A stretch of DNA of 6,590 bases from Acetobacteraceae bacterium (GTDB lineage Bacteria; Pseudomonadota; Alphaproteobacteria; Acetobacterales; Acetobacteraceae), in NCBI GenBank assembly GCA_027323595.1, contig DAHWBL010000086.1, forward strand, positions 1 through 6,590. The letters run 5' to 3'. A program made the translations under genes and the position numbers. Below are positions 5,542 to 6,590 of this stretch, piece after piece (within the stretch, counting starts at the first letter, position 1; each line of letters opens with the position of its first letter). The notes beneath the pieces were generated by a model, which saw only the letters and a list, made by a program, of their open reading frames with translations, did not search any database and was not told the origin of the DNA.

Positions 5542-6005
5542 CGCGCACCCCGCCACGGGTTGGGCACGCCGATGCGCGCCAGCACCCGCGCCTCCGCCTG
5601 CTCCATCGCGCGCGCCTCTCCGGCCTGCTGGTGGTCATGGCCCAACAGATGCAGACAGCCATGCACCACCAGATGCGCCAGATGGTCGCCCGGCCGCCGC
5701 CGCGCCGCCGCCGCCTCGCGCCGCACCGTGCCCAGCGCCAGCACCAGCTCGCCGGGCATGCCCGGTCCCGCCGGCGCGAAGCTCAGCACGTTGGTCGCGC
5801 GGTCGATGCCGCGATGGCGCGCGTTCAGCCGCCGCACCGCCCGGTCGTCGGCGAGCACGATGGTCGCCGCCACCCCCGCCGCGCCGGCCGCCCGCGCGGC
5901 GATCAGCTCGGCGCGCGGCACCGTCCGCCGCCAGCCCGGGGCCGCGACGATGATCTCGGTCCCGCCGGCATCCTCGCCGGCGGGCGGGCTACTTCGCGGA
6001 CGCAT
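5538..6005 (-). CDS. ybeY: endoribonuclease YbeY, rRNA maturation factor
   Basis: A 155-residue single-strand endoribonuclease needed for 16S rRNA 3'-end processing and ribosome quality control. The zinc site is complete: HGCLHLLGHDH gives H115, H119 and H125 in the family's H-x3-H-x5-H arrangement, preceded by DHLAHLVV. The family's TNVLSF (71-76) and an LALGTVRREA helix (89-98) are also present; a glutamate (GELV) stands where an aspartate is common. The ATG at 6005 overlaps the end of phoH by 17 bases and gives the usual family length; only a weak GAG lies upstream, as expected for a coupled gene. The frame is open to 6074, but the added proline- and serine-rich residues have no family match. 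The first ten residues (PRSSPPAG) are also poorly conserved, so the exact start is less certain than the gene. Confidence 0.9.
   Translation of the reverse strand: MRPRSSPPAGEDAGGTEIIVAAPGWRRTVPRAELIAARAAGAAGVAATIVLADDRAVRRLNARHRGIDRATNVLSFAPAGPGMPGELVLALGTVRREAAAARRRPGDHLAHLVVHGCLHLLGHDHQQAGEARAMEQAEARVLARIGVPNPWRGAR
5961..5984. repeat. perfect 9-bp inverted repeat at the phoH/ybeY junction
   Basis: CCCGCCGGC (5961-5969) and GCCGGCGGG (5976-5984) are exact reverse complements around a six-base loop. On the minus strand the loop reads GAGGAT. The hairpin starts four bases after the phoH stop and lies in ybeY codons 8-15, so it could modulate translation coupling or stabilise the mRNA. No U-tract follows, so it is not an intrinsic terminator. 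Such GC hairpins are also expected at some rate in DNA of this composition. Confidence 0.45.
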
Positions 6006-6590
6006 CGTTCTCGCGGCGCACCCGCTCGCGCCGCTGGGTGTCGAGCTCGGCGGTGGCGCGCTGCTCATAGGCATCGACGATGCGCGCCACCAGCGGATGG
6101 CGCACCACGTCGCGCTTGTCGAACCGCGCCACCGCGATCCCCGGCACGCCTTCCAGCGTGTCCAGCGCGTCGCGCAGCCCGCTGCGCTGCCCGGCCGGCA
6201 GATCGACCTGGCTGAGATCGCCGGTGATCACCATGCGCGTGCCCTCGCCCATGCGGGTGAGGAACATCTTCATCTGCACCGGCGTCGTGTTCTGCGCCTC
6301 GTCCAGGATGACGAACGCATGCGCCAGCGTGCGCCCGCGCATGAAGGCCAGCGGCGCCACCTCGATCTCGCCATTGCCCATCCGCCGCACCACCTGATCG
6401 GCGGCCATCATGTCGCCCAGCGCGTCATAGAGCGGGCGCAGATACGGATCGACCTTCTCCTTCAGATCACCAGGCAGGAACCCCAGCCGCTCGCCCGCCT
6501 CCACCGCCGGCCGCGACAGCACGATGCGATCGACCTTGCCGGCCTGCAGCATCGCCACCGCCTGCGCGACGGCCAGATAGGTCTTGCCGG
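5989..6590 (-). CDS. phoH: PhoH family ATPase (YbeZ type), 3' part
   Basis: The last 199 codons are present; the 5' end lies beyond the window. The fragment opens with GKTYLAVAQAVAMLQAG, the end of a Walker A (P-loop, ..GTGKT), and continues with VDRIVLSRPAVEAGERLGFLPGDLKEK, a PhoH hallmark. Walker B is HAFVILDEAQN, followed by TTPVQMKMFLTRMGEGTRMVITGD, a sensor-like TGD and QVDLP. The C-terminal tail is charged (RRERVRRENDASAK). PhoH/YbeZ is a cytoplasmic NTPase that works with the YbeY endoribonuclease, and the two genes overlap here by 17 bases. The visible part shows no damage. Confidence 0.92.
   Translation of the reverse strand, partial: GKTYLAVAQAVAMLQAGKVDRIVLSRPAVEAGERLGFLPGDLKEKVDPYLRPLYDALGDMMAADQVVRRMGNGEIEVAPLAFMRGRTLAHAFVILDEAQNTTPVQMKMFLTRMGEGTRMVITGDLSQVDLPAGQRSGLRDALDTLEGVPGIAVARFDKRDVVRHPLVARIVDAYEQRATAELDTQRRERVRRENDASAK

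Noticed and set aside
5165..6215. Long plus-strand frames over corC, ybeY and phoH.
   Set aside because: They are Arg/Ala/Pro-rich antisense shadows of three well-identified genes.

Overview
The window is high-GC DNA (roughly two thirds G+C by eye) in which every supported gene lies on the minus strand. Gene content suggests an alphaproteobacterium, most likely a sphingomonad (Sphingomonas, Sphingobium or Novosphingobium type). The two reasons are a LigK/LigU pair for the lower protocatechuate 4,5-cleavage pathway and the phoH-ybeY-corC order usual in Alphaproteobacteria. The genus is inference; there is no rRNA or other marker to settle it.

Read in the direction of transcription, from high to low coordinates, there are three blocks. 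Block 1 (6590-4624) is the housekeeping set phoH/ybeZ (5' end outside the window), ybeY and a corC/ybeX-type CBS-domain gene. The genes overlap at both junctions, so they are probably one rRNA-maturation/stress operon. Block 2 (4511-2053) is a redox module: a rubrerythrin-type diiron protein with no rubredoxin domain, a GlpC/heterodisulfide-reductase-like Fe-S protein, and a DUF3501 protein. A GNRA-loop hairpin separates the rubrerythrin from the other two, which overlap by ATGA. Block 3 (1918-1) is aromatic catabolism: ligK (4-carboxy-4-hydroxy-2-oxoadipate aldolase), ligU (4-oxalomesaconate tautomerase) and the first 48 codons of a 6-phosphogluconate-dehydrogenase-fold NAD(P) oxidoreductase coupled to ligU by another ATGA overlap.

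LigU and LigK would bracket the hydratase LigJ: LigU isomerises 4-oxalomesaconate, LigJ (not in the window) hydrates it, and LigK splits the product into pyruvate and oxaloacetate. The upstream ring-cleavage genes (ligAB, ligC, ligI) are also absent here and must lie elsewhere if the pathway is complete.

The most interesting non-coding stretch is the 134-bp AT-rich gap 1919-2052 in front of ligK. It holds a near-perfect 24-bp palindrome, two separate 15-bp dyads of 5+5+5 geometry (one with LysR-type T-N11-A spacing), a duplicated hexamer and possible promoter boxes. The best candidate for an under-described system is the rubrerythrin / Fe-S / DUF3501 trio: the peroxidase-like diiron protein lacks its own electron-transfer domain, and the adjacent Fe-S protein could supply it. 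There are no RNA genes, insertion sequences, CRISPR arrays or phage genes visible.
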